A stretch of DNA of 64,000 nucleotides from Actinoallomurus iriomotensis (GCF_030269445.1 NZ_BSTJ01000007.1:219957-283956), one strand, 5' to 3'; shown: positions 52,206-61,530, counted from the stretch's first letter. A program made the numbers and translations. The notes: generated from the sequence alone by a model not told the origin.

Positions 52206-53462
52206 TCACAAACTGGGATATAGCGGGTGCTGTTCGGCCAGGGCGGTCACCCGGGCCGAAAGCGCTGCCTCGTCGAACGACGGCTGCAGCGCGAGCGCGA
52301 TGATGTCGGCGACCTCGGCGAAGTCGGCCTCCTGGAAGCCGCGGGTGGCCAGCGCGGGCGTGCCGATCCGCAGCCCGGAGGTCACCATCGGCGGCCGCGG
52401 GTCGTTCGGGACGGCGTTGCGGTTGACGGTGATGCCGATGGAGTGCAGCCGGTCCTCGGCGTCGCGCCCGGTCAGCTCCGAGTCGACCAGGTCGACCAGG
52501 ACCAGGTGCACGTCGGTGCCGCCGGTCAGTACCTTCACGCCCGCCTTGGCGGCGTCCTCGCGCGACAGCCGCGCCGCCAGTGCCTTCGCGCCCTCGACCG
52601 TACGGCGCTGGCGCTCGGCGAACTCCTCGGACGCGGCGATCTTCAGGGCCACGGCCTTGGCGGCGATCACGTGCTCCAGCGGCCCGCCCTGCGTGCCCGG
52701 GAACACCGCGGAGTTGATCTTCTTGGCGAACTCCTCGCGGCACAGGATGAGGCCGCCGCGGGGCCCGCAGAGGGTCTTGTGCGTCGTGCTCGTGACGACG
52801 TCGGCGTGCGGCACCGGCGAGGGGTGCAGCCCGGCGGCGACGAGCCCGGCGAAGTGCGCCATGTCAACCATGAGCAGCGCGCCCGTCTCGTCGGCGATGC
52901 GGCGGAACTCGGCGAAGTCGAGCTGCCGCGGGTACGCCGACCAGCCGGCGACGATCATCTTCGGCCGGTGCTCGCGCGCCAGCCGGGCGACCTCGTCCAT
53001 GTCGACCAGGCCGTCCTCGCCTACGTGGTAGGCGGCGACGTTGAACATCTTGCCCGAGTAGTTGATCTTCATGCCGTGGGTCAGGTGCCCGCCGTGGGCG
53101 AGGTCCAGGCCCAGGATGGTGTCGCCCGGCTGGAGCAGCGCGAAGTACACCGCGATGTTGGCCTGCGCCCCCGAGTGGGGCTGCACGTTCGCGTGGTCGG
53201 CGCCGAACAGGGCCTTGGCGCGGTCGATCGCGAGCTGCTCGGTGACGTCGACGTACTCACAGCCGCCGTAGTAGCGGCGGCCCGGGTAGCCCTCGGCGTA
53301 CTTGTTCGTCATCACCGAGCCCTGGGCCTCGAGCACGCCCACCGGGGCGAAGTTCTCCGAGGCGATCATCTCCAGGGTCGACTGCTGGCGGTGCAGCTCC
53401 TCGGCGATGGCCGACGCGACCTCCGGGTCGATCTCGGAGAGAGGGGCGTTGGACAGGCTCAT
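52206..53462 (-). CDS. glyA: Serine hydroxymethyltransferase
   Basis: 418-residue PLP enzyme interconverting serine and glycine with THF/5,10-methylene-THF. The PLP lysine lies in [15 protein letters not shown], with [19 protein letters not shown] near the N-terminus and [14 protein letters not shown] in the middle. Full length. ATG 53462 starts one base after the gcvH stop. In this operon it turns glycine plus the one-carbon unit from glycine cleavage into serine for SdaA. Confidence 0.97.
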   Translation of the reverse strand: MSLSNAPLSEIDPEVASAIAEELHRQQSTLEMIASENFAPVGVLEAQGSVMTNKYAEGYPGRRYYGGCEYVDVTEQLAIDRAKALFGADHANVQPHSGAQANIAVYFALLQPGDTILGLDLAHGGHLTHGMKINYSGKMFNVAAYHVGEDGLVDMDEVARLAREHRPKMIVAGWSAYPRQLDFAEFRRIADETGALLMVDMAHFAGLVAAGLHPSPVPHADVVTSTTHKTLCGPRGGLILCREEFAKKINSAVFPGTQGGPLEHVIAAKAVALKIAASEEFAERQRRTVEGAKALAARLSREDAAKAGVKVLTGGTDVHLVLVDLVDSELTGRDAEDRLHSIGITVNRNAVPNDPRPPMVTSGLRIGTPALATRGFQEADFAEVADIIALALQPSFDEAALSARVTALAEQHPLYPSL

Positions 53463-53463
53463 C

Positions 53464-53847
53464 TCACGCCTCCTCGATCAGCTTGGAGTAGGCCGGCGCG
53501 TCCAGCAGGTCGGGGCCGTCACCGTCGGTACGGATCTTCAGCAGCCAGCCCTCCCCGTACGGGTCGGTGTTGATCACGGCCGGGTCCTCCTCGACCGCAC
53601 CGTTCACCGCCACGACCTCCCCCGTCACCGGCGCATAGATGTCACTCACCGACTTGGTCGACTCCGCCTCGCCACAGGGCTCCCCGGCCTCGACCGTGGC
53701 GCCCTCCTGCGGCAACGAGACGTACACGATGTCACCGAGGGCGTCGGCGGCATAGGCGGTGATCCCCACAGTCACAACACCGTCGGACGGCTCGGTAATC
53801 CACTCATGCTCTTCGGTGTAGGAAAGGGTCTCGGGAACGTTGCTCAC
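53464..53847 (-). CDS. gcvH: Glycine cleavage system H protein
   Basis: 127-residue lipoyl carrier. The lipoylated lysine is Lys65 in [21 protein letters not shown]-terminal YTEEHEWI is typical. GTG 53847 overlaps the gcvT stop as GTGA. Shuttles the aminomethyl group between P, T and L proteins. The P protein gene (gcvP) is not in the window. Confidence 0.97.
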   Translation of the reverse strand: MSNVPETLSYTEEHEWITEPSDGVVTVGITAYAADALGDIVYVSLPQEGATVEAGEPCGEAESTKSVSDIYAPVTGEVVAVNGAVEEDPAVINTDPYGEGWLLKIRTDGDGPDLLDAPAYSKLIEEA

Positions 53848-54947
53848 GGGGTCCTCCTATAGAAAGGCAGGGCGACCTTGTCGACCGGCTCATGTTTGCC
53901 GCGGATGTCCACCGCCAGATCGGTGTCTTCGGTGTGACCCGCGTGGATATAGCCCATGGCGATGGGCTTGCCCAGTGTCGGGGACGGCGCGCCGCTGGTC
54001 ACGACTCCGCACGGCGTGCCGTCTGATCCCACGATGTCGTACCCGTGCCGGGGCACCCGCCGTCCCCTGGCGACCAGGCCGACGAGGGTGCGCTCCGGCG
54101 CCTTGTCGGCGATCGCGGCCAGCGCGGCACGTCCGACGAAGTCGCCCTTGTCGAACTTGACGGTACGGCCGAGGCCCGCGTCGAACGGCGTCGTCTCGGT
54201 GGTCAGCTCGTTGCCGTACAGCGGCATCCCGGCCTCCAGGCGCAGCGTGTCGCGCGAGGACAGCCCGCAGGGCCGCAGGTCGTCGCCGCCGGCCTCGGTC
54301 AGCGCCGCCCAGGTCGCCACGGCGTCGCCGGCGGAGACGAACAGCTCGAAGCCGTCCTCGCCCGTGTAGCCGGTGCGGGCGATCAGGGCGTCGACGCCGG
54401 ACACCGCGCCGGGCAGGATCGCGTAGTACTTCAGGTCGCCGAGCGCGGCGTCGGTGAGCTTGCCGAGGATCCCCTGCGCCTTCGGCCCCTGGACCGCGAC
54501 GAGGGCGTACGCGTCGGAGCGGTCGTCGACGGTGGCCCCGTCGAACTTCCCGGCCCGCGCGGTCAGCTCGGAGCGTACGGTGGCGGCGTTCGCGGCGTTG
54601 GCCACGACCAGATAGGTCTCGGCGGCCAGCCGGTAGACGATCAGGTCGTCCAGGACGCCGCCGTCGGCGTCGCAGATCATCGTGTAGCGCGCCCGGCCCA
54701 CGGCGAGCGCCGAAAGGTGTCCGATGAGGGAGTAGTCGAGCGCCGCCCCGGCCTGCGGGCCGGTCACGAAGATCTCTCCCATATGGGACAGGTCGAACAG
54801 GCCGGCGCTGGTACGGACCGCCTGGTGCTCGGCGGTCTCGCTGCCGTAGCGCAGCGGCATCCGATAACCGGCGAACTCGGTGACGGTGGCGCCGAGGCCC
54901 TCGTGGACCTCGTGGAGTGGTGTCTTCTTGGTGTCCGGAACGGACAT
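53844..54947 (-). CDS. gcvT: Glycine cleavage system T protein (aminomethyltransferase)
   Basis: 367-residue THF-dependent aminomethyltransferase. Features: HEGLGATVTEFAGYRMPLRY, LFDLSHMGEIFVTGPQAG, GYTGEDGFELFVSAGDAV and LRLEAGMPLYGNEL. ATG 54947 follows GGAG. First gene of the gcvT-gcvH-glyA-lipA-sdaA operon and directly controlled by the tandem glycine riboswitch in its leader. Confidence 0.97.
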   Translation of the reverse strand: MSVPDTKKTPLHEVHEGLGATVTEFAGYRMPLRYGSETAEHQAVRTSAGLFDLSHMGEIFVTGPQAGAALDYSLIGHLSALAVGRARYTMICDADGGVLDDLIVYRLAAETYLVVANAANAATVRSELTARAGKFDGATVDDRSDAYALVAVQGPKAQGILGKLTDAALGDLKYYAILPGAVSGVDALIARTGYTGEDGFELFVSAGDAVATWAALTEAGGDDLRPCGLSSRDTLRLEAGMPLYGNELTTETTPFDAGLGRTVKFDKGDFVGRAALAAIADKAPERTLVGLVARGRRVPRHGYDIVGSDGTPCGVVTSGAPSPTLGKPIAMGYIHAGHTEDTDLAVDIRGKHEPVDKVALPFYRRTP

Positions 54948-55017
54948 CGCGGCAGGCTCCTTATCGCGCGGGCGATCCGGGGGTCATATCGTCCCACTGG
55001 TTCGCGTGCGGTCTCGG

Positions 55018-55205
55018 CGCCTCCCCCTCTGTCATCGGCGCCTGAGAGCTTCGCCCGGGGGGCTTGCACCTTCGGCGGGAGCGGTGCTCCGCTTTCCAGA
55101 GGTCGCCTGCTCCGCGCGGTCTTCGTCGCCTGAGAGGTTCCGGGGAGGAGTTGCTCCTTCGGCGGCCCGGACTGGCGGTCCGGGCGCTCTCCCGCGCGGG
55201 ATCAA
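55018..55205 (-). promoter_or_regulatory. Tandem glycine riboswitch
   Basis: In the leader of gcvT, read on the minus strand, two glycine aptamers follow each other. The first (about 55205-55120) has CGGGAGAG, GCCGAAGGAGCAA and ACCTCTCAGGC. The second (about 55115-55025) has GCCGAAGGTGCAAG and GCTCTCAGGCGCC. These are the conserved core elements of the gcvT RNA class. Glycine binding is expected to turn the operon on. The expression platform lies between 55020 and the gcvT start. Confidence 0.93.
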
Positions 55206-55275
55206 CGGCTGCCGCCAGGCTAGCAGCGCCCGTCGCGCGGCGACAGCCCGCACATCGGCCCACCTGGCCACGCGG

Positions 55276-55309
55276 ATACACGCTGAGTGTATAGACGGCG
55301 AGTATACGC
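55276..55309. promoter_or_regulatory. PadR operator region with overlapping divergent promoters
   Basis: ATACAC (55276-55281), 5 bases, GTGTAT (55287-55292) forms a perfect palindrome. GTGTATA (55287-55293), 9 bases, TATACGC (55303-55309) forms a second that shares the middle half-site. PadR proteins bind such ATAC/GTAT repeats. On the minus strand TATACT (55308-55303) can serve as -10 of the glycine operon, so PadR binding could touch both units. Confidence 0.6.
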
Positions 55310-55328
55310 GCGACGTACCCTCCGTCTC

Positions 55329-55853
55329 ATGAGCGTTCCCTACGCCCTCCTCGGCCTGCTCGAACGGGAGCCGAGCCACGGGTACGACCTGAAACGCGAC
55401 TACGACGCGCTGTTCGGCCGGGGCAGGCCGCTGTCCTTCGGCCAGGTCTACGCCACCCTCGGCCGGCTCGCCCGTGCGGGGAAGGTGGTCGTGGGCGAGA
55501 CCGAGGCCGGCGCGGGCCCCGACCGCAAGCGGTACGTCATCACCGAGACGGGGGCGACCGAGTTCGAGTCCTGGCTCGCCGAGCCGGTCGAGGCCGAGCC
55601 GCACCTGCAGACGGTGCTGTTCACGAAGGTCGTGCTCGCGCTGCTGCTCGACCGCGACGCCGAGGCGTACCTCGACGCCCAGCGCGCCGCCCACCTGAAA
55701 CGCATGCGCGAGCTGACCGAGACCAAGCGGACCGGCGACCTGGTCGACGCGCTGCTCGCCGACCACGGCCTGTTCCACCTGGAGTCCGACCTGCGCTGGA
55801 TCGACCTCACCGCGGCCCGGCTCGACGCGCTGAAACGCGAGGTCCTGCCGTGA
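55329..55853 (+). CDS. PadR-family transcriptional regulator
   Basis: 174-residue regulator. PadR winged helix at residues 1-80 (YALLGLLEREPSHGYDLKRD, FGQVYATLGRLARAGKVVVG, PDRKRYVITETG), then a C-terminal dimerisation helix region (about 100-174). No strong ribosome site precedes ATG 55329. Its stop overlaps the ABC ATPase start as GTGA. Autoregulated repressor of the exporter operon, by family habit; the ligand is probably a substrate of that exporter. Confidence 0.92.
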   Translation: MSVPYALLGLLEREPSHGYDLKRDYDALFGRGRPLSFGQVYATLGRLARAGKVVVGETEAGAGPDRKRYVITETGATEFESWLAEPVEAEPHLQTVLFTKVVLALLLDRDAEAYLDAQRAAHLKRMRELTETKRTGDLVDALLADHGLFHLESDLRWIDLTAARLDALKREVLP

Positions 55854-56527
55854 CGACTCTCGTGGAGGCGCGCGACGTGACGCTGTCGTTCGGCAGCACG
55901 CCCGCGCTGCGGGGCGCGAGCCTGTCGGCCGAGGCCGGCGAGATCCTCGCCGTCATGGGCCCGAGCGGGTCGGGCAAGTCGACCCTGCTGCACTGCCTGG
56001 CCGGGATCCTCACGCCGGGTTCCGGCGAGGTCCGGTTCGACGGCCGCCGGGTGGACACCATGGGCGAGGCCGAGCGCAGCGCCCTGCGCCGCGACCGCTT
56101 CGGCTTCGTGTTCCAGTTCGGTCAGCTCGTCCCCGAGCTGACCGCCGAGGAGAACGTCGCGCTGCCACTGCTGCTCGGCGGCATGCGCCGGGGCGCGGCC
56201 GTCCGGCAGGCCCACCCCTGGTTCGAACGGCTCGGCCTGGACGGCCTGGAGCGGCGGCGGTCCGGCGAGCTGTCCGGCGGGCAGGCCCAGCGCGTCGCAC
56301 TGGCCCGAGGCCTGGTCGCGAGCCCGCGGGTGCTGTTCGCCGACGAACCGACCGGCGCGCTCGACTCGCTCACCGGCGAGCAGGTCATGGAGCTGCTCGT
56401 GTCCGCCGCCCGCGAGGAGGGCACCACGGTCATCCTGGTCACCCACGAGCCACGGGTGGCCGCGTACGCCGACCGCGAGGTCATCGTCCGCGACGGGAGG
56501 ACCACGTCGATCGGGGTGATCTCGTGA
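55850..56527 (+). CDS. ABC transporter ATP-binding protein (MacB/LolD type)
   Basis: 225-residue ATPase. Walker A GPSGSGKSTLL, Q-loop FQFGQLVPEL, signature LSGGQAQRVALARGL, Walker B VLFADEPTGALD and the H-loop histidine in VTHEPR are all intact. GTG 55850 overlaps the padR stop; its own stop overlaps the permease start. Energises the FtsX-like permease encoded next. Confidence 0.95.
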   Translation: MTTLVEARDVTLSFGSTPALRGASLSAEAGEILAVMGPSGSGKSTLLHCLAGILTPGSGEVRFDGRRVDTMGEAERSALRRDRFGFVFQFGQLVPELTAEENVALPLLLGGMRRGAAVRQAHPWFERLGLDGLERRRSGELSGGQAQRVALARGLVASPRVLFADEPTGALDSLTGEQVMELLVSAAREEGTTVILVTHEPRVAAYADREVIVRDGRTTSIGVIS

Positions 56528-58779
56528 TCGGGTTCGGTGTGCGGCTGGCCGTGGCGGGCGGGCGAGAGGCGGCCGTGCGGCTGGTGGTCACGGCGGCCGC
56601 CGTCGCGCTGGGAGTCGGGCTGCTGCTGGCGACCTTGGCGGGCGTCAACGCGGTCAACGCGCAGAACGCCCGCTACGCCTGGCTGAACTCCGCGTCCCCC
56701 GAGGCCACGGCGGGTGTTCCGCCGTCCCCGGACCCACTGTGGGCCACCCTCGGTTACGAGCGCTACGAGGGCAGGACGATCACCCGGGTCGACGTCGCCG
56801 CCACCGGGCCCCGCTCACCCGTTCCACCCGGCATCCCGCGCCCGCCCGGGCCGGGGGAGTACTACGCGTCAGCCGCGCTGACCGCGCTGCTGCGCACGGC
56901 ACCGCCCGGCCGGCTCGGCGACCGCTACCCCGGCCGCCGGATCGGCACGATCGGCCCGGCCGCGCTCCCGTCCCCGGACTCGCTGTACGTCATCGCGGGC
57001 GCGAGCGCCGCCGAACTCTCGCGCGCCCCCGGCGCGGCGAAGGTGACCGCCATCGCCACCAGGACGCCCAGCAGCTGTTCGAGCTGCAACGCCGGCACCA
57101 ACGCGAACGGCATCGACCTCATCCTGTCGGTCACGGCGGCGGCGCTGCTCTTCCCCGTGCTGATCTTCATCGGCACGGTCACCCGGCTCGTCGCCACGCG
57201 TCGCGAACAGCGCTTCGCCGCCATGCGCCTGGTCGGCGCCACGCCCCGGCAGATCTCCCTGGTCGCGGCCGTCGAGTCCAGCGTCGCGGCGGTCGCCGGC
57301 ACCGCGGGCGGTTTCGGACTGTTCTTCCTCTTCCGCACGCGCCTGACCGCGCTCCCGCTCACCGGCGAGCGGTTCTACGCCGCCGACCTGTCGCTCAACC
57401 CGCTCCAGATCGCGCTCGCCGCCGTCGGCGTCCCGATCGGGGCGATGATCGCGGCGCGCCTCGCGCTGCGCCGGGTGCGGATCTCCCCGCTCGGCGTGAG
57501 CCGGCGCGTCACTCCGCGCCCGCCTCGCCCGTACCGGCTGATCCCGCTCGTCGCCGGCGTCGCCGAGCTGGCGTTCTTCGTCGGCCGTCGCCCCGACACC
57601 ACGAACGGCCAGATCTGGGCGTACCTCACCGGGATCTTCCTGATGATGGGCGGCCTGGTCGTCGCCGGGCCGTGGCTGACCATGGCCGGCTCACGCGTCG
57701 TCGCGCGGTACGCCCGCCGTCCCGCGACGTTGATCGCCGGGCGACGGCTCGCCGACGACCCGAAGGCCGGCTATCGCGCGGTCAGCGGCCTCGTGCTCGC
57801 CCTCTTCGTCACCAGCACGGCGGTCGGAGTGATCAACACGATGGTGGCCGAAGAGGGCCTGCCCGAGAGCGACGCGGCGGCCCGCGGCACGCTGGTGGCC
57901 GAGTACTCCCACGGCTGGACCAGGACGCCGGGCGTGCCCCGCGCCTCCGTCCCGGTCTCCGACCAGGTCCTGGCCCGGCTGCGCTCGATCCCCGGCGTAC
58001 GGGGCGTCATGCTGATCCACACGAACCCGCTCGGCACGACGCTCTCGCTGGGCGGCCCCCGGCCGATGGTGGCCGGGCTGATGTCGTGCCGCGAGCTGGC
58101 CGGGGTGCCGCACTTCGGGCGGTGCGCCGCCGGCGCGGACGTGGTGTCGGTGCCGCCCGACTACGTGTTCGACTCCGAGCGCCTCCCCGGCACGGACTGG
58201 CCCGCCGCCGCCCTGTCCTCGTCGCGGGCGCGGCGCCTCCCGGTCCAGACGGTCGTCGTCGGCACGGACGGGTCGGCGTCGGCGGTCGAACGGGCGCGGA
58301 CCGTGCTCACCGTCGCCTTCCCGCACCGCGAGCCGGCGGCCACCGTCCGGGAGATGCGTGCGAACGCCGACACCGCGCGGCTGCTCAGGGGGTACGAACG
58401 CCTGGCCGACGTGGTGATCGTCGTCAGCCTGTGCATCGCCGGGTGTGCCCTGGCGGCGAGCGTGGTCGGCGGCCTGAACGAGCGCAAACGGCCGTTCAGC
58501 CTGCTGCGGCTCACGGGCGTCCGGCTCGCGACCCTCGGCCGGGCCGTCGTCCTGGAGAGCGCGGTCCCGCTGCTGGCCAACGCCGTCGTGGCGACGGGGG
58601 CGGGGTTCCTGGCCGCCGGGCTGTTCCTGAGGTCGCAGCTGGACTACCCGCTGCACCCGCCGGGCATCGGCTTCGCCGTCACGGTCGTGGCAGGGCTCGC
58701 CGTCTCCCTCGGCGTCATCGCCGCCACCCTGCCCCTGCTCCGGCGGATCACCGGGCCCGAGACCGCGCGGAACGAGTGA
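56524..58779 (+). CDS. FtsX-like ABC permease
   Basis: 751-residue membrane protein. N-terminal TM (VTAAAVALGVGLLLATLAGV), an extracytoplasmic region, then two FtsX-type bundles (about 200-320 and 625-745; LVATRREQRFAAMRLVGATP and LNERKRPFSLLRLTGVRLAT as the cytoplasmic couplers). A second large outside domain lies between. It is the permease of the PadR-controlled exporter; such systems pump peptides, antibiotics or lipoproteins rather than sugars. A CSSC-type pair (SSCSSCNAG, about residues 182-186) sits just before TM2. Confidence 0.92.
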   Translation: MIGFGVRLAVAGGREAAVRLVVTAAAVALGVGLLLATLAGVNAVNAQNARYAWLNSASPEATAGVPPSPDPLWATLGYERYEGRTITRVDVAATGPRSPVPPGIPRPPGPGEYYASAALTALLRTAPPGRLGDRYPGRRIGTIGPAALPSPDSLYVIAGASAAELSRAPGAAKVTAIATRTPSSCSSCNAGTNANGIDLILSVTAAALLFPVLIFIGTVTRLVATRREQRFAAMRLVGATPRQISLVAAVESSVAAVAGTAGGFGLFFLFRTRLTALPLTGERFYAADLSLNPLQIALAAVGVPIGAMIAARLALRRVRISPLGVSRRVTPRPPRPYRLIPLVAGVAELAFFVGRRPDTTNGQIWAYLTGIFLMMGGLVVAGPWLTMAGSRVVARYARRPATLIAGRRLADDPKAGYRAVSGLVLALFVTSTAVGVINTMVAEEGLPESDAAARGTLVAEYSHGWTRTPGVPRASVPVSDQVLARLRSIPGVRGVMLIHTNPLGTTLSLGGPRPMVAGLMSCRELAGVPHFGRCAAGADVVSVPPDYVFDSERLPGTDWPAAALSSSRARRLPVQTVVVGTDGSASAVERARTVLTVAFPHREPAATVREMRANADTARLLRGYERLADVVIVVSLCIAGCALAASVVGGLNERKRPFSLLRLTGVRLATLGRAVVLESAVPLLANAVVATGAGFLAAGLFLRSQLDYPLHPPGIGFAVTVVAGLAVSLGVIAATLPLLRRITGPETARNE

Positions 58780-58806
58780 GGGGCTCACCGATCCCCTCAC
58801 TCGTTC
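58770..58806. terminator. Bidirectional terminator overlapping the FtsX-permease stop
   Basis: GAACGAGTGAGGGG (58770-58783) pairs perfectly with 58793-58806; loop of 9. It includes the stop codon of the permease gene and precedes the convergent reductase gene's stop at 58857. Confidence 0.85.
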
Positions 58807-58856
58807 GGCACGCCTACGTCCCGATGCCACCGTGACTGTGCGTCGCTTGGCGGGTT

Positions 58857-59414
58857 TTATCTGTCGGCTGGTACGTAACACAGTTCGAGGATTCCGGAGG
58901 GGAAGGCCGTGCTTTTCACCAGGCGCAGCTTCCGAGCCTCGTCCAGTTCGGGGACCAGTGGCGCGCCCTTGCCGGTGATGGCGGGGAGCACCCACAGGCG
59001 GTACTCATCGACCACGCCGAGCTTGATCAGCGATTGCATGAACTCGGTGCCGCCGCAGGCGACGAGGTCCTTGCCGGGCCCGGCCTTGAGCTTGGCGATC
59101 TCTTCCGCGGTGTCACCGCCGGCGATCCGGGTCTCGGGCCAGTCGTCGGCGGTTTCGAGGGTGCGGGAGAACACGACCTTGGGGATCTCGTTCATGGCCT
59201 TGGCGGACGGGTGGTCGGAGGTGGGCCAGTATCCGGCACAGATCTCGTAGGTCTTGCGGCCCATGAGGAAGGCTCCGGCCTCCCACAGCCGGCTGACGAA
59301 GTATTCCTCCTGCTCGGGGTCGTCGATGCTGTCCATGACGTCCCGGATTCCGTTGTCCCCGTCGGCGCTCTTGCCGTCGAGTGAGACGTAAAAGCCCAGA
59401 ATCAACCTACGCAT
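58857..59414 (-). CDS. Dihydrofolate reductase family protein (RibD C-terminal domain)
   Basis: 185-residue NADPH-dependent reductase-like protein with the RibD_C/DHFR fold: RRLILGFYVSLDGKSADGDN, GAFLMGRKTYEICAGYWP, and CGGTEFMQSLIKLGVVDEYR. Stand-alone members occur widely in actinomycetes with unknown substrates. ATG 59414 has GGAGG six bases before it. Likely co-transcribed with the SRPBCC gene 70 bases upstream on the same strand. Confidence 0.88.
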   Translation of the reverse strand: MRRLILGFYVSLDGKSADGDNGIRDVMDSIDDPEQEEYFVSRLWEAGAFLMGRKTYEICAGYWPTSDHPSAKAMNEIPKVVFSRTLETADDWPETRIAGGDTAEEIAKLKAGPGKDLVACGGTEFMQSLIKLGVVDEYRLWVLPAITGKGAPLVPELDEARKLRLVKSTAFPSGILELCYVPADR

Positions 59415-59484
59415 CCGACGCCTCCGTTTGTTTCTTCCCGCGCCGGGACGGTCCCAGCGCAGGTCCAACGCCCCTCTTGGACAC

Positions 59485-60081
59485 CTACGACGCGAGCCAG
59501 GACCGCCACGCCGACTCGATCTCCTTCTCGTCCTCGTCGGCGGAAAAGCCGTGGTACCCGACGACGAGCGTGTTCCGGTAGCCCTTGATCAACAGGTGGA
59601 TGCCGTGCGGGGTGCGCACACCGACGAAATATGGCGTGCCGAGGAACTCGACCACACCGTCGGTGGCGGGCAGGCCGGGTACGTTCAATCGCACGGGCGC
59701 ACCCTGGTTCATCTCGCCGGTCAGCGAGAGCGCGGCCGCGAACCGCGACCACACCCGCTCGTTGTCCGGCACGGCCGGGCCGACCAGGAACAGGTTGCGC
59801 GTGGCGTGGCGGCCCGGGAAGTACTTCAGGTAGGCGGCGAGCTGCTTGAGGTACATCAGGTCGCCTGCCTTCATGCTGTCGTAGTACTCCGCATCCCAGT
59901 CGTCGCTCAGGATGCCGCTGTGCACGAACCGCAGGACGGTGCTTCCGCCGTCCCGGCCCTCCAGCAGGTACTCGCAGGCCGTGAACGTGCCGTCCGGGCT
60001 GTCCTCCCGGAAGGCCAGGCGCTCGCCCGGCTCCCACGCGGTGATCGTGGACTTCTGGACGAAACCCATCGCGCCCATCAT
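59485..60081 (-). CDS. SRPBCC/AHSA1-type protein, apparently lacking its N-terminus
   Basis: 198 residues from ATG 60081. The visible part (KSTITAWEPGERLAFREDSP, FTACEYLLEGRDGGSTVLRF, HSGILSDDWDAEYYD) is the second half of an AHSA1/SRPBCC domain plus an extra C-terminal region. The usual first strand and helices (an -APxExVWxAL- segment, some 50 residues) are absent. The frame is open upstream to 60231, but that part is Arg-rich, has no SRPBCC look, and contains a GGCGGCGG/CCGCCGCC hairpin. So the gene is truncated or frameshifted near 60090, or the start lies elsewhere. Confidence 0.6.
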   Translation of the reverse strand: MMGAMGFVQKSTITAWEPGERLAFREDSPDGTFTACEYLLEGRDGGSTVLRFVHSGILSDDWDAEYYDSMKAGDLMYLKQLAAYLKYFPGRHATRNLFLVGPAVPDNERVWSRFAAALSLTGEMNQGAPVRLNVPGLPATDGVVEFLGTPYFVGVRTPHGIHLLIKGYRNTLVVGYHGFSADEDEKEIESAWRSWLAS

Positions 60082-60241
60082 GTCCAGGCTGTTCGTACCG
60101 CCTTCCCCTTCCTCGTGCAGGCGGCGGGGGTACAACCTCCGCCGCCGCGAGAACGGCCGCCCGGGGGCGAACAGGGCCCTGGGCAAAGCCCGCGCCGGTC
60201 TGCCGGCCCGCACCGTGGTCGACGCGACCACGGTGAGGGGC

Positions 60242-61462
60242 TCAGCGCACGAAGGTCACGTCGGGGTACCGCGGCGACGGCCGGTCCAGCAGGTCGTCGT
60301 CGCGGCCGCGCAGCCACCGGTCGAAGAAGGCCGCCAGGTACGCACGCTGCTCGGCCACCGCCCGCGAGGAGTCGATCCAGCCGGTGTCCGCGTCCACCTT
60401 GAGCTGCGGCGCCAGTGACTCCAGGTCGGTGTAGGTGTGGTGCGCCGAGCCGCGCAGGTGCAGGTCGCGCTTCCAGCCGGTGCTGTGGTCCCACAGCGCC
60501 TCCCACGACCGTACGGTGTGGTGGTCGCTCGCCTGGCTGCCCATCAGCAGGAACGGCCGCCGCAGGCCGCTCTCGGCGAGCGACGACAGGCCGGGACCGC
60601 CGTCGCTCTGGTCGAAGCCGACCGTGCCGTCCAGGTCCGCCGCGGCCCGTACGCGCGGGTCGTCGTGCAGCGCCTGCAGGGCGGTGAACCCGCCCGCCGA
60701 CTGGCCTGCCATGCCGATCCGCCCGGGGTCGACGGCGTCGCCCAGCCCGTTCGGGAGCGTGCTCAGCCGGCCGAGCACGAACCGCGTGTCGGCGGTCCGT
60801 ACGCTCACGACCTTCTTCAACGTCTCCAGCGGGTCACCGTCCAGGGGCAGCTTGAACGGCTCGACCCGGCCGCCGGGGAACTCCACCTCCGACGCGTCAT
60901 AGGTGTGGTCGATCGTCACGACGACGTAGCCGCGCGAGGCCAGGTCCTCGGCGAAGGTGGTGCCGAGCGTGCGCGGGTCGCCCAGGCCGGGGGAGAACAG
61001 CACGACGGGATGGCGGCCGGCCGTCACGGGCGCGCCCTGGTGGGAGTGCGTCATCGTGGCGCCCCAGTCGGCGGCGCCGGGCTTGATGCCCAGGCCCTGG
61101 TGGACGGGGGTGCCGAGCGAGGCGTCGAAGTGCTTCGCCGCGCCCGGTGTCATCTGCGGCGCGAGCGGGTGGGCCGCGGCGTCGCGCGCCGGGTAGAACA
61201 CGCTGACCATCAGCTCCCGGTACGCCTGCGCGGGCACCCACGGATCGTGCCGTGAGTCGTCGACCAGACGCACCGCGACCGTGCCGACGTCGTCCGGCCC
61301 ACTGGGAGAAGGCAGCGTGAGCCGCGCCGCGTTCGTGGACGCCGCCGTGTGGACGTTCGGCCGCAGCGGAACGGCCGAGGAGACGGTCGGCCCGGCCGCC
61401 AGCAGAGCGGCCGTGGCCAGGCCGCCCGCCACCAGACCACCGATGAGACGGGAACCGTTCAC
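60242..61462 (-). CDS. Secreted PAF-acetylhydrolase-like alpha/beta hydrolase
   Basis: 406-residue exported esterase-like protein. Signal peptide (residues about 1-30, GLVAGGLATAALLAAGPTVS), then an alpha/beta hydrolase of the platelet-activating-factor acetylhydrolase isoform II type. Oxyanion region VVLFSPGLGDPR, nucleophile GMAGQSAGGFTA, acid DLDGTVG and late histidine RGSAHHTYTD are visible. GTG 61462 has GAAGGAGG upstream and overlaps the stop of a 23-codon frame. Probably cleaves extracellular short acyl or polyester substrates. Confidence 0.85.
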   Translation of the reverse strand: MNGSRLIGGLVAGGLATAALLAAGPTVSSAVPLRPNVHTAASTNAARLTLPSPSGPDDVGTVAVRLVDDSRHDPWVPAQAYRELMVSVFYPARDAAAHPLAPQMTPGAAKHFDASLGTPVHQGLGIKPGAADWGATMTHSHQGAPVTAGRHPVVLFSPGLGDPRTLGTTFAEDLASRGYVVVTIDHTYDASEVEFPGGRVEPFKLPLDGDPLETLKKVVSVRTADTRFVLGRLSTLPNGLGDAVDPGRIGMAGQSAGGFTALQALHDDPRVRAAADLDGTVGFDQSDGGPGLSSLAESGLRRPFLLMGSQASDHHTVRSWEALWDHSTGWKRDLHLRGSAHHTYTDLESLAPQLKVDADTGWIDSSRAVAEQRAYLAAFFDRWLRGRDDDLLDRPSPRYPDVTFVR

Positions 61463-61530
61463 GAGCCCTCCTTCGTCGGTGGAGTGATCCAGACGCGCGT
61501 GTTCTTGACTCGCTCGCTTCGCTCGCTCAT
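61459..61530 (-). CDS. 23-residue leader ORF coupled to the PAF-acetylhydrolase-like gene
   Basis: ATG 61530, five bases after GGAGG, opens 23 codons (MSERSERVKNTRVWITPPTK and three more) ending in TGA that overlaps the hydrolase GTG as GTGA. The first codons fall in the sequence GAGCGAGCGAAGCGAGCGAG, a low-complexity quasi-palindrome of a kind repeated in actinomycete genomes. It may be a leader that couples translation, or chance. Confidence 0.4.
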   Translation of the reverse strand: MSERSERVKNTRVWITPPTKEGS

